Assembly (NCBI GenBank): GCA_002426495.1
Contig: DIQC01000092.1
Span: 1-6,640 of the forward strand
Reading direction: 5' to 3'
Length of the DNA: 6,640 nt
Source: Thermacetogenium sp. UBA5472
GTDB taxonomy: Bacteria > Bacillota > DSM-12270 > Thermacetogeniales > Thermacetogeniaceae
The stretch's first letter is position 1, and each line of letters starts with the position of its first letter. Positions 1 to 5,691 of the stretch are shown piece by piece. The translations under genes and the position numbers were made by a program. The notes under the pieces were generated by a model that made no database searches, was not told the DNA's origin, and saw nothing but the letters and a program-made list of their open reading frames with translations.

Positions 1-251
1 ATCTCCTCCAGGTAGCGGATGCTTCCTTTACTTAAAGTAAAAAAGAAAAATATAAAGAGAACACATCCCGTCAGGATCATGACAGGTATTTCTCCGAGGC
101 TTAACTCCAGGTAATTTAATACACTGCTAAAAAAGCCGCTGACGGTTGCTAAAGACAATGCTATCAGCAGCAGTACTAAAACTCCTGCCACAGCTAAAAA
201 AATACTGTATATGAAGTATAAGATCATCTTCCATCTGAGACTTTTATTCAA
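1..251 (-). CDS. vanS: VanS-type sensor histidine kinase, N-terminal part (runs off left edge)
   Basis: The first 83 codons of a membrane sensor kinase are present; the HAMP, His-kinase and ATPase domains lie outside the window. The frame begins at a TTG (251-249) that overlaps the end of the response regulator gene by 8 bases. A GGAG lies 12 bases upstream, inside that gene. An in-frame ATG at 227-225 is the alternative start. Two hydrophobic segments are visible, about residues 9-37 and 57-73, separated by a short loop of roughly 20 residues. The second is followed by a charged stretch (SKGSIRYLEE) resembling the juxtamembrane start of the VanS cytoplasmic part. The overlap with a VanR-type regulator is the usual vanRS arrangement and is the main argument for function. 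The role is inferred: autophosphorylation and phosphotransfer to the regulator in response to an envelope signal. The kinase motifs themselves cannot be seen here. Confidence 0.75.
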   Translation of the reverse strand, partial: MNKSLRWKMILYFIYSIFLAVAGVLVLLLIALSLATVSGFFSSVLNYLELSLGEIPVMILTGCVLFIFFFFTLSKGSIRYLEE

Positions 252-948
252 TTTTGTAACCCACTCCCCATACAGTTTTAATAAAACAGGGCTTTCTCGG
301 GTTATCCTCGATCTTTTCCCTGATATTGCGGATATGAACCATCACCGTATTTTTGGATTCGAAAGGTGGCTCATCCCAGATACGTTCAAATATTTCATCT
401 GTACTGAATACTCTGCTGCGGTGACTGGCTAATAGCAGCAGAATCTGAAATTCTGTTGGCGTCAGGATGACCTCACGGTCATAAACAGTAACAGTGTGTT
501 CTGTCTCATTGATGATCAGCCCATTGACAGCTATTATATCTTCACCCTTTGTGGTGTTTTGCTTGTTTTGCGGGTTTAAATAAAGGTAGCGCCTGAGTTG
601 AGATTTTACTCTAGCCAGCAGTTCCAATGGATTGAAGGGTTTTGTTAAATAATCATCAGCCCCGGTGCTTAACCCCAGAATTTTATCCATATCTTCTGAT
701 TTGGCGCTGAGCATCAATATGGGAATGTTTTTATCTTTGCGGATTATCCGGCAGACCTCCAGGCCGTCGATCCCTGGCATCATGATGTCGAGAATCACCA
801 ATTGGATCAATTGCTCGTCTAAAACCCGTAACCCCTCTTCCCCACTGTAAGCCTTATAGACCTCATATCCCCCATTGATTAGGTAGATTTCAATAAGATC
901 CGCTATTTCTTTTTCATCTTCCACGATCAAGATTTTTTCTTGCGGCAT
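244..948 (-). CDS. vanR: VanR-type OmpR-family response regulator
   Basis: A complete 234-residue cytoplasmic DNA-binding response regulator. The receiver domain (about 4-120) has the acidic pocket E10/D11, phosphoacceptor D54 in the VILDIMMPG strand-turn, S81 in the conserved Thr/Ser position and K103 in LTKPF. The winged-helix output domain (about 138-234) has the LTPTEFQIL motif, the recognition region NTVMVHIRNIREKI and a C-terminal IKTVWGVGYKIE. From memory, that ending is shared with classical VanR proteins. The ATG start is well supported by AAGGAG six bases upstream. It overlaps the downstream kinase gene by 8 bases, so the two are translationally coupled. A vanY-type gene lies upstream on the same strand. 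Targets are probably its own promoter and the vanY promoter. The OmpR/VanR-like class is certain. A true glycopeptide-resistance role is inferred, because related regulators occur widely in Clostridia without van genes. Confidence 0.9.
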   Translation of the reverse strand: MPQEKILIVEDEKEIADLIEIYLINGGYEVYKAYSGEEGLRVLDEQLIQLVILDIMMPGIDGLEVCRIIRKDKNIPILMLSAKSEDMDKILGLSTGADDYLTKPFNPLELLARVKSQLRRYLYLNPQNKQNTTKGEDIIAVNGLIINETEHTVTVYDREVILTPTEFQILLLLASHRSRVFSTDEIFERIWDEPPFESKNTVMVHIRNIREKIEDNPRKPCFIKTVWGVGYKIE

Positions 949-953
949 TTTGT

Positions 954-959
954 CTCCTT
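954..959 (-). promoter_or_regulatory. Ribosome binding site of the response regulator gene
   Basis: The minus strand reads AAGGAG here, followed by ACAAA and the ATG at 948-946, an ideal spacing. It partly overlaps a perfect 12-bp palindrome CCTTATATAAGG (956-967), so binding or pairing at the palindrome could mask the site. Confidence 0.75.
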
Positions 960-960
960 A

Positions 961-1035
961 TATAAGGTTATTTCTGTTGTCTATTATGCTTAATACGAAC
1001 CTGAAGACAGAAATTCCTTCTATAAGGCATTCTGT
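961..1035 (-). promoter_or_regulatory. Candidate promoter/operator of vanRS with repeated TTCTGT motifs
   Basis: Three copies of a motif of the form AAGG-(2 to 4 bases)-TTCTGT occur in 75 bases upstream of the regulator gene. Two are on the plus strand (964-977 and 1024-1035) and one on the minus strand (1019-1007). The last two form an imperfect inverted repeat (ACAGAA...CCTT / AAGG...TTCTGT, 1007-1035). A minus-strand -10-like CATAAT lies 18 bases after one TTCTGT copy. OmpR/VanR-type regulators bind repeated hexamer-like sites in their own promoters, so autoregulation by the downstream gene product is plausible. This is inference from repeat structure only. Confidence 0.35.
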
Positions 1036-1089
1036 TATGAATATTACAGGAGAACATATCAAGTTAACATAACGGCCGGCCAGCAGAGA

Positions 1090-1968
1090 CTATACAATCA
1101 TACCTGTTATTATGTAACATCCAGTGTTATCAGGAGAAACCACGATCTCTTTTAAATTGTATGGAATTAACAGGTTGTCCCCCTCTTGTCGGCTTATATA
1201 ATAGTTTTTGTATTTATAATAATTACCAACCTTTAGATTGCTGATATACTCTTCAAGTGTTAATTCTTCTTTATAAATTATTTCAGAATGCGGTAGCCCA
1301 ACAAAGCGAATATGCCACGGTTCAAATTTTATCCCCGTTATATGCTTCTAAAATAGTGGATAGCGAATAATGAAACCATATTTCCAGCTGTTTTCATTTA
1401 CATACTGACCCGCATCAGATTTAAGGAATCCTGACCCAGCAAAGCCGTTTGCATAGACATCTAAAGCCAAGCCGGTCTGATGCTCACTTGCACCGGGCAA
1501 AGCTGCAGTATTATTGTCTTCTTCATAGAGATACTTTTGCTCCTGCTCATTTCTATAGTGAGACATTACAAATAAAGTATCTCCCGCATATTTTTTAACA
1601 TCAGCACTCAATTCAGCATAACTCTCAACCAGCGGTTCATCCATATAAACACCAGTATCATTATAATCAACCAATTTGAACGGCAATTCCTGTCCAATTG
1701 GGTACCTGTTATTAACTAAACAGAGAGTGTTGTTGTATGCAATATCTGTTTCACCCTTTTTTATCTCCAATAAAGGTGCCGACTTTAAGACGTTTTTGCT
1801 GAAATTAACTTTTTCCAGTTCAGCAGATAGACAGTTTTGATTCCATGTGTTTTCCACAATGAATCTGATATCAGAACGAAGGAATAATGGGATCATAATT
1901 ACAGCGACAATCATAACAAATATGACCGGATGCTTTCGTTTCCTGAAAATAATATTTCTTTTTTTCAT
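1090..1968 (-). pseudogene. vanY: vanY-type D,D-carboxypeptidase interrupted by one in-frame TAG
   Basis: Membrane-anchored zinc D,D-carboxypeptidase of the VanY/M15B family, which removes the terminal D-Ala from peptidoglycan precursors. The frame has 292 codons, close to VanY length. Residues 1-13 are basic, about 14-31 form one membrane segment, and the rest is extracytoplasmic. The family motif S-x-H-x2-G-x-A-x-D is present (S161, H163, D170), giving two zinc ligands. The ENSWKYGFIIRYP segment (192-204) is also typical. At codon 207 a TAG stops translation, giving a 206-residue product. The same frame stays open for another 85 codons and encodes ITGIKFEPWHIRFVGLPHS, with the catalytic Glu (E216) and third zinc ligand (H219), plus the VanY C-terminal region. 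It ends at a second TAG (1092-1090). ATG start with AGGTGA seven bases upstream. If TAG terminates, the product lacks active-site residues and the gene is dead. If it is suppressed or decoded, the enzyme would be complete. Confidence 0.88.
1348..1350 (-). other. In-frame amber codon inside vanY
   Basis: The TAG lies between RYPLF and KHITG. Both sides are VanY-like in the same frame and the segment between YP and ITG has the usual length, so this is a point nonsense change or a decoded codon, not an indel. In the VanY sequence I remember from Tn1546, the aligned position appears to be a Lys, one base from TAG if encoded AAG. Confidence 0.9.
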
Positions 1969-1975
1969 TTATCAA

Positions 1976-1981
1976 TCACCT
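1976..1981 (-). promoter_or_regulatory. Ribosome binding site of vanY
   Basis: The minus strand reads AGGTGA, seven bases before the ATG at 1968-1966. A moderate site that supports this start; no better start lies nearby. Confidence 0.6.
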
Positions 1982-1987
1982 ATCTTT

Positions 1988-2019
1988 GCATATGGCAGCC
2001 TATGCATAAGGCCATATGC
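1988..2019. repeat. Inverted repeat upstream of vanY (9-bp arms)
   Basis: GCATATGGC (1988-1996) and GCCATATGC (2011-2019) are perfect inverted arms around a 14-base spacer. The spacer itself contains the palindrome TATGCATA (2001-2008), so two dyads are nested. The element lies 20-51 bases upstream of the vanY ATG, between a candidate -10 (2046-2051) and the ribosome binding site. It would therefore be in the 5' leader, either as an operator or as an RNA hairpin. No T-tract follows it on either strand, so it is not a classical terminator. Confidence 0.55.
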
Positions 2020-2045
2020 GCTGTCTTATGATGAATGCTAATTAC

Positions 2046-2095
2046 AGTATAAGAGTAATAATTTAAGGAAATATCATGTAAATTCTGAAGAATTT
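2046..2095 (-). promoter_or_regulatory. Candidate vanY promoter with upstream dyad
   Basis: The minus strand has a TATACT -10-like hexamer (2051-2046) with no good -35 at normal spacing. Further upstream, at 2080-2095, is the dyad AAATTCT-GA-AGAATTT with perfect 7-base arms, centred roughly 45-50 bases before the expected transcription start. That is a common activator position. A weak -35 plus such a site suggests regulator-dependent transcription, possibly by the VanR-type protein. This is inferred only. Confidence 0.3.
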
Positions 2096-2131
2096 CTTAA
2101 TAAACGAAAAGGAAGCAAAAATAAAATTAAT

Positions 2132-2160
2132 TTTACTTATGGATTCCTAATCCTTATAAT
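2132..2160 (+). promoter_or_regulatory. Sigma-A type promoter of the ABC transporter operon
   Basis: TTTACT (2132-2137), a 17-base spacer and a consensus TATAAT (2155-2160) give the best promoter in the window. Transcription would start near 2167, leaving a leader of about 100 bases before the binding-protein gene. The leader is AT-rich and shows no riboswitch that I recognise. Confidence 0.65.
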
Positions 2161-2196
2161 GACATGAAGGGATGTATTGAATAGCTATCTGTTATT

Positions 2197-2206
2197 AAAG
2201 GAGGTG
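2197..2206 (+). promoter_or_regulatory. Orphan Shine-Dalgarno sequence in the operon leader
   Basis: AAAGGAGGTG is a near-perfect anti-16S match. It is followed by TACATTTAAC with no ATG, GTG or TTG start at proper distance and no open frame. It lies about 60 bases before the real TTG start of the binding-protein gene. It could be a ribosome standby or mRNA-stabilising site, or the relic of a lost leader ORF or gene start. Confidence 0.55.
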
Positions 2207-2215
2207 TACATTTAA

Positions 2216-2248
2216 CTTTTATTTAAATCTTTATTAAACTTTATTAAT
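2216..2248 (+). repeat. AT-rich short tandem repeat in the leader
   Basis: Two adjacent 10-base units CTTTATTAAA and CTTTATTAAT (2229-2248) are preceded by a looser copy, CTTTTATTTAAAT (2216-2228). The stretch separates the orphan Shine-Dalgarno from the working one. It would be unstructured RNA. Confidence 0.5.
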
Positions 2249-2252
2249 TAGA

Positions 2253-2259
2253 GAGGGGA
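2253..2259 (+). promoter_or_regulatory. Ribosome binding site deciding the TTG start of the binding protein
   Basis: GAGGGGA, eight bases before TTG at 2268. The GGAG at 2262-2265 is too close to that TTG. No ATG or GTG lies in frame near the signal peptide start, so TTG is the best start. Confidence 0.55.
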
Positions 2260-2267
2260 TTGGAGAT

Positions 2268-3395
2268 TTGAAAGTAAAAAAGAGAGTATATCTTAGTATT
2301 TTATTAGTATTGGTACTGGCACTATCTGTGTCAATAACGGGATGTGGAGATAATAATGATTCCGGCGATGAGTCTGCAGAGGTACCCAGCCTTAACGTAA
2401 GTTATATTTTTACCAACCACCAAACTCCTTTTGTGGCAGCCATGTCTCAGGGAGAAGAATTTAAGGAAGACGGTTCTTACCTGAAGGAGATCGTACCAAA
2501 AGAAAAATACGAATTGTATTCCGGCGACAAACATGTCTGCGACATCAAGGTGATCACTGCAAAAAGCGGTTCAGAAACTGCCACTCTATTCGCCCAGGGA
2601 CATGTGGATTTAGGCCTGGCATCTGTAACAGCTGTCATGTCTGCTATTGATAGCGGAACTCCAGTTAAAATAATTTCCCCCATTCAAACTGAAGGTATGG
2701 CTGTTGTCTTTCCCAAGGGCAGCGAGGTAAAGGATTGGGATTCGTTTGTTAATCTTATTGAAACATCGGAAAAGCCGGTTTCCATAGGCTATCACTCTCC
2801 TACCAGCGCTCCTAAAATAGTTTTTGAAGCAGCTCTTAATGAAGCAGGATATAAGATAACTCAAGATGCGAATGATATTTCAGCTGATGTGCTGCTGGTT
2901 GACTTAAAAGAGACCAGTAATTTAATGCCTGCTTTAACCAGCAAGCAGGTAGACGGTTGGGTAGGGCCTTCCCCTCACCCGGAAGTTGCAATCACCGAAG
3001 ATATCGGGCAGATTGTAGTTCAACTACGTGATCTGCCTCCAGAAGGGAAATGGCATGATACTCCATGCTGCGTAGTAGCCGCAAGTGATGAAGCCATTGC
3101 TGATTATCCTGATGAAATAAAAGCTTTCATGAAACTTATTGAACAAACCAGTGAGTGGTGCAATCAAAATTCTGATGGTGCGGCAAAAATCACCGCTGAT
3201 TGGATGGGAATATCTGAAGAAGCAGCCGCAAAAGCCATGCTTCACTATACAACTGAGCCTTCCGACAGCTGGAAAGACGGGGTCAGTGTTTACCTTACTA
3301 CTTTAGATAAGATGGACAAATACGAAGGAGCGTTGAAAGGTAAGCAACTGAACGAGATAGAATCATCTCTCTTTGATTTCCAATTCGTAAAATAG
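2268..3395 (+). CDS. NitT/TauT-family ABC transporter substrate-binding lipoprotein
   Basis: A 375-residue lipoprotein that captures a small substrate outside the cell and delivers it to the permease encoded next. The basic N-terminus MKVKKR, a hydrophobic stretch (about 8-22) and the lipobox SITGC place the lipidated Cys at residue 26. A Ser/Asp-rich linker follows, then a periplasmic-binding fold of the NrtA/SsuA/TauA (NMT1-like) class. Segments such as SETATLFAQGHVDLGLASV (101-119) and KPVSIGYHSPTSAPKIVFEAAL (169-190) are typical lobe elements, and D229-W231 (VDGWVGPSPHPE) is a likely binding-site region. A Cys pair occurs in DTPCCVV (C267-C268). The start is TTG. It heads a three-gene importer operon. 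The substrate is not deducible; nitrate, sulfonates, taurine, pyrimidine thiamine precursor and others are all handled by this family. The stop is TAG. Confidence 0.9.
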   Translation: MKVKKRVYLSILLVLVLALSVSITGCGDNNDSGDESAEVPSLNVSYIFTNHQTPFVAAMSQGEEFKEDGSYLKEIVPKEKYELYSGDKHVCDIKVITAKSGSETATLFAQGHVDLGLASVTAVMSAIDSGTPVKIISPIQTEGMAVVFPKGSEVKDWDSFVNLIETSEKPVSIGYHSPTSAPKIVFEAALNEAGYKITQDANDISADVLLVDLKETSNLMPALTSKQVDGWVGPSPHPEVAITEDIGQIVVQLRDLPPEGKWHDTPCCVVAASDEAIADYPDEIKAFMKLIEQTSEWCNQNSDGAAKITADWMGISEEAAAKAMLHYTTEPSDSWKDGVSVYLTTLDKMDKYEGALKGKQLNEIESSLFDFQFVK

Positions 3396-3410
3396 GTAAA
3401 GCTTTTATGG

Positions 3411-3451
3411 TTACAGGATCCTGGAAGCCTTCAGCCTCCGGGAACCTGTAA
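3411..3451 (+). other. Intercistronic hairpin between binding protein and permease genes
   Basis: The arms TTACAGGATCCTGGAAGC (3411-3428) and GCCTCCGGGAACCTGTAA (3434-3451) pair over 18 positions, with two mismatches and one G-U, around a 5-base loop. No T-run follows, so full termination is unlikely. Such structures after binding-protein genes often act as 3' stabilisers or attenuators that keep the binding protein in excess over the permease. Confidence 0.65.
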
Positions 3452-3462
3452 TCACTATTGTT

Positions 3463-3469
3463 AGGAGGG
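3463..3469 (+). promoter_or_regulatory. Ribosome binding site deciding the permease start
   Basis: AGGAGGG, nine bases before TTG at 3479. An upstream in-frame TTG at 3458 would place this sequence inside the coding region and has no site of its own, so 3479 is preferred. A GTG at 3488 is a weaker alternative. Confidence 0.75.
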
Positions 3470-3478
3470 AAAGATAAG

Positions 3479-4321
3479 TTGTCTAAAGTGAAGCGCCGGA
3501 ATGGTTTTCTAGTTTCCTTAATCATACCTGTAATATTCGTAGTCCTTTGGTGGGTAATAGCATTACGAGTCGACAACCCTATTGTGCTACCATATGTAAG
3601 CCAGGTTTTCGCACTTTTAATCAATCCTATGGGAGAACTGATCAGCATGGGATCCCTTTTAAGTAATGTTATTGTCAGCCTTATCAGGGTGTTGGTCGGT
3701 TATATACTTGCGGTGTTGTTAGCAATACCCATGGGCATTCTGATGGGCTATTACTCCTCTATCCATGATCTTTTTAACAACTTTTTGGGCATTTTTCGCC
3801 CTATTCCTCCCTTGGCCTGGGTTCCACTGGTTCTGGCATGGTTTGGAGTAGCGAGTTTTGCAACTCTGTCCGGTGTTGAGGACGGACAGCTCTATATTTG
3901 GCTAAATAATTTAAAGATCTCCATGGTCTTTATTATATTTATCGGGGCTCTTTTCCCGGTACTCACCAGTACAATTTACGGGGTAAGGAGTGTTAACAAG
4001 ACATTGATCGACAGTACGTTGGTATTAGGGGCGAACAACCGGGAGATATTCAGTAAGGTTCTTATTCCTGCCGCGGCTCCTTCGATTGTCAATGGAATGC
4101 GTACCGGGCTCGGCGTGGCCTGGATGTGTTTGGTTTCGGCTGAGATGCTGCCTGGCAGCATTTCCGGCGTAGGTTATCTGATCACTCATGCCTATACCCT
4201 CGCCAGAACGGATATCGTCATCGCCGGCATGATCTGTATCGGGGCTGTGGGTGCTTTGCTGGACGGCGTGTTCAGATTGTTCGAAAACAGAAAATTTAAA
4301 TGGCAAAGTATGGCACGATAG
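3479..4321 (+). CDS. ABC transporter permease, NitT/TauT (SsuC/TauC-like) family
   Basis: A 280-residue inner-membrane permease (binding-protein-dependent transport type) that forms the channel of the importer. Hydrophobic segments lie at about 11-29, 61-90, 105-124, 147-168, 205-224 and 245-266, giving roughly six helices. The cytoplasmic EAA loop that docks on the ATPase is seen at about 180-207 (LVLGANNREIFSKVLIPAAA...G). FRPIPPLAWVPLVLAWFG (106-123) is the family's conserved third-helix region. Compared with the SsuC type, the stretch between WFG and the next helix carries about 20 extra residues (FATLSGVEDGQLYIWLNNLK). The start is TTG with a strong AGGAGGG. The gene follows the binding protein by 83 bases containing a hairpin, and the ATPase gene follows after 14 bases. 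The stop is TAG. Confidence 0.9.
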   Translation: MSKVKRRNGFLVSLIIPVIFVVLWWVIALRVDNPIVLPYVSQVFALLINPMGELISMGSLLSNVIVSLIRVLVGYILAVLLAIPMGILMGYYSSIHDLFNNFLGIFRPIPPLAWVPLVLAWFGVASFATLSGVEDGQLYIWLNNLKISMVFIIFIGALFPVLTSTIYGVRSVNKTLIDSTLVLGANNREIFSKVLIPAAAPSIVNGMRTGLGVAWMCLVSAEMLPGSISGVGYLITHAYTLARTDIVIAGMICIGAVGALLDGVFRLFENRKFKWQSMAR

Positions 4322-4335
4322 AAGGGGATGTCTAG

Positions 4336-5154
4336 ATGCAGGATGAGGTATTGAGCATTAATAATGTCAGTAAAACGTTCGTCACCGAAAAGGGACTCGG
4401 TGTTTGCGCTCTCGACAACATTTCGCTGAGTATAAAGGAAAATGACTTTATCTGCCTGGTGGGACCGTCCGGCTGCGGAAAATCCACACTGCTGCGCATT
4501 ATTGCCGGGCTGGAAACAGCCGGCGAAGGGGAAGTTCTATACAGGGGAAACAAGATTTTAAAACCTGGTAAAAGGCGGGGCATGGTTTTTCAAGAGTACT
4601 CTCTGCTCCCCTGGAGAACGGTGCTGGGGAATGTGGGTTTAGGGCCTGAATTGGCAGGCGAACCGGCCGTGAATTGCCGGAAAATAGCTCATGAATATTT
4701 AGAAATGGTAGGGTTAGAGAAATTCGCCGGTTCCTATCCGTATGAACTGTCAGGCGGAATGCGCCAAAGGGTTGCTATTGCTAGGGCTCTAGCAAATGAC
4801 CCCGATATATTGTTGATGGACGAGCCCTTCGGTGCTCTGGATGCGCACACCCGAATTATACTGCAAAAGGAACTGCTTAAGATTTGCGAAGCTAATCGCA
4901 AGACTATCGTATTTGTAACCCATAGTGTTGATGAAGCCATTTATCTGGCGGACCGCATCGTGGTTATGACGTCGGGCCCCGGAAAGATTAAAGAGTTGAT
5001 AGATGTAAGCATTTCTCGTCCTAGAGGTAGGGGTGATCAGTCGTATGGCAAATTGTCAGCCCGCATTTTGGATATGCTTGAAGAAGAGGTCACTGGCAAC
5101 TCGGCAACGCCCTTGAGCGATCAGCAGGAAGAGCTACGGAAAGAAGTAATCTGA
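4336..5154 (+). CDS. ABC transporter ATP-binding protein, NitT/TauT (SsuB/TauB-like) family
   Basis: A 272-residue cytoplasmic ATPase that powers the importer; it would act as a homodimer under the permease. All catalytic motifs are intact: Walker A GPSGCGKST (43-51), Q-loop Q86 in VFQEYSLLPW, the signature LSGGM (138-142), Walker B ILLMDEP (158-164) with catalytic E163, D-loop GALD (166-169) and switch H196 in VTHSVDEA. LLPWRTVLGNV is typical of the nitrate/sulfonate/taurine subgroup. Beyond about residue 220 there is only a short charged tail. The ATG has AAGGGG about eight bases upstream, within 14 bases of the permease stop, so this is the last gene of a tight operon. The stop is TGA at 5152-5154. 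No clear terminator follows directly. Confidence 0.93.
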   Translation: MQDEVLSINNVSKTFVTEKGLGVCALDNISLSIKENDFICLVGPSGCGKSTLLRIIAGLETAGEGEVLYRGNKILKPGKRRGMVFQEYSLLPWRTVLGNVGLGPELAGEPAVNCRKIAHEYLEMVGLEKFAGSYPYELSGGMRQRVAIARALANDPDILLMDEPFGALDAHTRIILQKELLKICEANRKTIVFVTHSVDEAIYLADRIVVMTSGPGKIKELIDVSISRPRGRGDQSYGKLSARILDMLEEEVTGNSATPLSDQQEELRKEVI

Positions 5155-5181
5155 ACGCTATAACCATATGTTATTTGAATA

Positions 5182-5645
5182 ATAGCCTTATCAAACCAGA
5201 TATTTGCCACCTCAATTGTTCTGTCTTTAATGATACTGCCCTATATCATTGTCAATTCGGAATCTGCTCTAAGGGCAGTTCCTTCGGGATTCAAGCTTAG
5301 TGTTTTGGCAATCGGTGTTTCCAAACCATATGTAACAATGAAGGTCGCGGTTCCCCTAGCTAAAAGGGGCATAATGGGTTCGATTGCTCTGGCCTTCGGC
5401 CGAGCAACAAGGAGAAACCCATGGCAGTTTTGATGATAGCAGGAAATGTGTTGCGTTTTCCTGAATCAAGGTTCAGCGCGGCGAACCACTATCCGCTCTT
5501 ACGCTTTGGAATTAGGCAGCAAACAGGGCCTGACAGTTTGCATTGTCAGGCCCTGTTTGCTGCTGGTTTAGTATTGATATGTGTTGTCACCATAATAAAT
5601 ATATTAATCACTTATTTAGTTCAACATAATGAAAGGTGTATGTAA
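5182..5645 (+). pseudogene. pstC: pstC (phosphate ABC permease) 3' remnant with several frameshifts
   Basis: The C-terminal half of a PstC-type permease spread over the three forward frames. Frame one gives FATSIVLSLMILPYI and SALRAVP..., then AVPLAKRGIMGSIALAFGRA up to 5406. GET (5411-5419) is in the second frame. MAVLMIAGNVLRFPES (from 5421) is in the third frame; an extra C in ACCCATG explains that shift. RTTIRSYALELGSKQGL (about 5485-5532) is back in the first. HCQALFAAGLVLI...NILITYLV (from 5541) is again in the third, ending at TAA 5643-5645. Strung together these give the usual PstC order GRA-GETMAVLM-AGN, RT...ALELG, ALFAAGLVL. The N-terminal half, pstS, pstA and pstB are absent. The functional ATPase gene ends only 27 bases upstream, so this is a deletion or insertion junction. 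It is not expressed as a working protein. Confidence 0.8.
5516..5563. repeat. Perfect 20-bp inverted repeat with 8-base loop inside the pstC remnant
   Basis: The arm GCAGCAAACAGGGCCTGACA (5516-5535) and its exact reverse complement (5544-5563) flank GTTTGCAT. The outer parts of both arms are PstC codons (GSKQG on the left, ALFAA on the right). The inner part coincides with an extra segment of about eight bases that shifts the frame. No T-run follows on either strand, so it does not look like a normal rho-independent terminator, although it might still stop or pause transcription from the ABC operon. Confidence 0.9.
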
Positions 5646-5691
5646 ACATATGTGGTGCCTCTAAACAAGTAATTTAAAAAGGACAGCTTAG

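Noticed and set aside
1090..1350. Frameshift explanation for the vanY interruption
   Set aside because: The homologous sequence before and after the TAG is in the same frame with the normal residue count between YP and ITG, so no indel is needed.
1348..1350. Selenocysteine decoding
   Set aside because: The codon is TAG, not TGA, and the site is not a Cys position in the family.
2216..2248. CRISPR or iteron array
   Set aside because: Only two to three degenerate 10-base units without spacers, in a purely AT-rich stretch.
2161..2267. TPP or other riboswitch in the transporter leader
   Set aside because: The region is very AT-rich and lacks recognisable conserved cores such as the CUGAGA element, and no stable long stem can be drawn.
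4025..4306. 93-codon minus-strand open frame inside the permease gene
   Set aside because: It is fully antisense to a well-supported permease, has a low-complexity His/Arg-rich product and no ribosome binding site. Similar antisense frames at 2610-2864, 3298-3648, 4332-4583 and 5851-6132 were rejected for the same reason.
5516..5563. Rho-independent terminator of the ABC operon
   Set aside because: The stem is strong but no T-run follows on either strand, and the arms consist of pstC coding sequence.
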